5,786 nucleotides of DNA. Source: Chthoniobacterales bacterium (GTDB lineage Bacteria > Verrucomicrobiota > Verrucomicrobiia > Chthoniobacterales > UBA10450). The position numbers were made by a program, and so were the translations under genes. Shown one piece after another: positions 4,667-5,786 of this stretch. The stretch is taken from the NCBI GenBank assembly GCA_013697365.1, contig JACCXA010000069.1, positions 1 through 5,786 on the forward strand, in the 5' to 3' direction. The notes below the pieces were generated by a model. That model had not been told where the DNA came from, searched no databases, and saw nothing but the letters and a program-made list of their open reading frames with translations. Each line of letters opens with the position of its first letter. Position 1 is the first letter of the stretch.

Positions 4667-5786
4667 TTACATCCAATCTTTCAGCTTCGGCCAGAGAGTG
4701 CGCAGATCGCCCTTCAGGTCGCGGCAGAGATAGATGTGGGCGCGTTGCTCGAAAGGCATGGCCCACGGGCTGGAATCCACCGGGCCAAGGTCTTCAACCG
4801 TGCGGAATTGCTCGGGTTCGTCGCCGCCGGGCCAGTCGATGACGAGCAGAAGTTCTCCTGAAAACTCGCGAGGTCCCCAGAGATGATAGTTCTGATGACC
4901 GCTGAGGGCGGGTGGCAGTCCATATTTCGAACCGAAGAAGTCGATCGCACCCGCCTGTCCGTAATTTTGGCAAAAGATGCCGGCGCGGCGCTGGTCCTCT
5001 GGCGATAAGGCCCCGTAAGCGCGCGCGACCGACCGGACCATCTCCTCCCAGCCGAATTGATCGGCAAAGAGCTGGGGCAGCGCCGCTGTGTGCGAAGTCT
5101 CGGTGCGCGGCGGTTCGAAACGAATCGCCCGCATGTAAGCGAGCAGTTTTTCCGGCGGCAGGAGTGGAAGAATGGTGGGAGCGAGCAGCGCCGCCAGCCC
5201 GATTATCGCGGCGAGGAGAACGGGCCTGGCCCATTGGTATCGCACCGCGCAGAGGCGCTCGATGGCGACGCCACCGGCGGCGAAGAGCATGGGGTAAATA
5301 GGGGCGAGGTAATAATGTTTCCCGTGTAAGAGGATGAACTCGGCCAGTGTGACGAGATACGCGATGCCAAGGAAGCGGTAGCGGGAGCCGGCCCGGGACG
5401 CGAGCAGCCATGCCAGACCTCCTAGCCAGAGAGGCAGCGTCGCGGGATTCATGGTCAGGATTTGCTGACCGATAAACTCGAGAGGCCCGAGCACGACGTT
5501 CTTGTTGCTCTCAGCGACGTTGCGAAGGAGTTCGAGGGTGGCCCAGTCATAGCGGATCTGCCAGAGGATGTTCGGCAAGGTCACGACCAGGGCGATCAAG
5601 CCGCCGAGCCATATCCAAGGCTGGGTAAAGTGCCGGCGTTCCTGCGTCGCCAGCAAGGAGACGGCGAGCCCAATGCCGAAGAACGCCATCGAGTGTTTGT
5701 TTTCGAGCCCGAGTCCCGCGACGAGCCCGAACCAGAGCCAGGAGCGCGAGGAAGCGCCATTGCGAATGCGGAGGAGCAGGTAGACG
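4667..5786 (-). CDS. C-terminal part of a GT39/ArnT-like membrane glycosyltransferase, runs off right edge
   Basis: This belongs to the dolichyl-phosphate-mannose/undecaprenyl-phosphate-sugar-dependent glycosyltransferases (PMT_2, GT39/GT83-like). These inner-membrane enzymes move a sugar from a lipid carrier to an envelope acceptor. The frame is open to the window edge; the first visible codons read VYLLLRIRNG, then SWLWFGLVAGLGLENKHSMA, so the ATG at 5689 is internal and not the start. Counting from that Met, membrane helices lie at about 1-14, 24-45, 83-98, 105-122, 128-145 and 155-178. The family-typical GKHYYLAPIYPMLFAAGG is at about 123-140. A soluble C-terminal domain (about 180-340) carries FCQNYGQAGAIDFFGSKYGL and SGHQNYHLWGP, characteristic of the bacterial long form. 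The catalytic acidic loop belongs to the missing N-terminus, so activity cannot be judged. The acceptor is unknown. Confidence 0.85.
   Translation of the reverse strand, partial: VYLLLRIRNGASSRSWLWFGLVAGLGLENKHSMAFFGIGLAVSLLATQERRHFTQPWIWLGGLIALVVTLPNILWQIRYDWATLELLRNVAESNKNVVLGPLEFIGQQILTMNPATLPLWLGGLAWLLASRAGSRYRFLGIAYLVTLAEFILLHGKHYYLAPIYPMLFAAGGVAIERLCAVRYQWARPVLLAAIIGLAALLAPTILPLLPPEKLLAYMRAIRFEPPRTETSHTAALPQLFADQFGWEEMVRSVARAYGALSPEDQRRAGIFCQNYGQAGAIDFFGSKYGLPPALSGHQNYHLWGPREFSGELLLVIDWPGGDEPEQFRTVEDLGPVDSSPWAMPFEQRAHIYLCRDLKGDLRTLWPKLKDWM

Noticed and set aside
4794..5411. 205-codon open frame on the minus strand inside the glycosyltransferase
   Set aside because: Arg/Ala/His-rich shifted frame with no membrane pattern; the glycosyltransferase frame explains the region.

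Overview
The window looks like chromosomal DNA from a GC-rich, Gram-negative environmental bacterium. Acidobacteriota is the best guess and Verrucomicrobiota is a good alternative. This rests on gene content: an FtsX/MacB-type permease of the kind greatly expanded in those phyla, a GT39-like membrane glycosyltransferase, and exported proteins of unknown function. No marker gene is present, so the assignment is an inference. I see no tRNA, rRNA, CRISPR array, insertion sequence or phage gene.

Layout, left to right. Bases 1-181 (minus) hold the 5' end of a MacB/FtsX-family ABC permease. It is readable only if two compensating single-base indels are allowed. Bases 316-1631 (minus) hold two adjacent genes for membrane proteins with bacterial PH (DUF304/YdbS-YdbT-like) domains. 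They are joined by a TGATG stop-start overlap and are almost certainly co-translated. Bases 1736-3047 (minus) hold two overlapping reading frames that carry two copies of the same unnamed exported domain. A single extra G in a GGGG run explains the break, and the original product was probably one protein of about 436 residues with a signal peptide.

Divergent from it, bases 3128-4627 (plus) encode a secreted M20-family metallopeptidase homologue. It keeps the fold signatures but has lost several canonical zinc ligands. Convergent with that, bases 4667-5786 (minus) hold the C-terminal part of a GT39/ArnT-like glycosyltransferase that runs off the right edge.

How the genes fit together: the theme is the cell envelope (exported proteins, membrane PH proteins, a lipid-linked-sugar-dependent glycosyltransferase, an ABC permease), but no single pathway is evident. 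The two PH genes are the only clear functional pair. The duplicated-domain protein and the M20 homologue share an 80-bp divergent promoter region and are both predicted to be exported, so they may be co-regulated.

The observations most worth a second look are the M20 homologue with a rewritten metal site, the tandemly duplicated unnamed domain, and three single-base frameshifts at or next to short G runs. Those frameshifts could be assembly or sequencing errors, or real gene decay.
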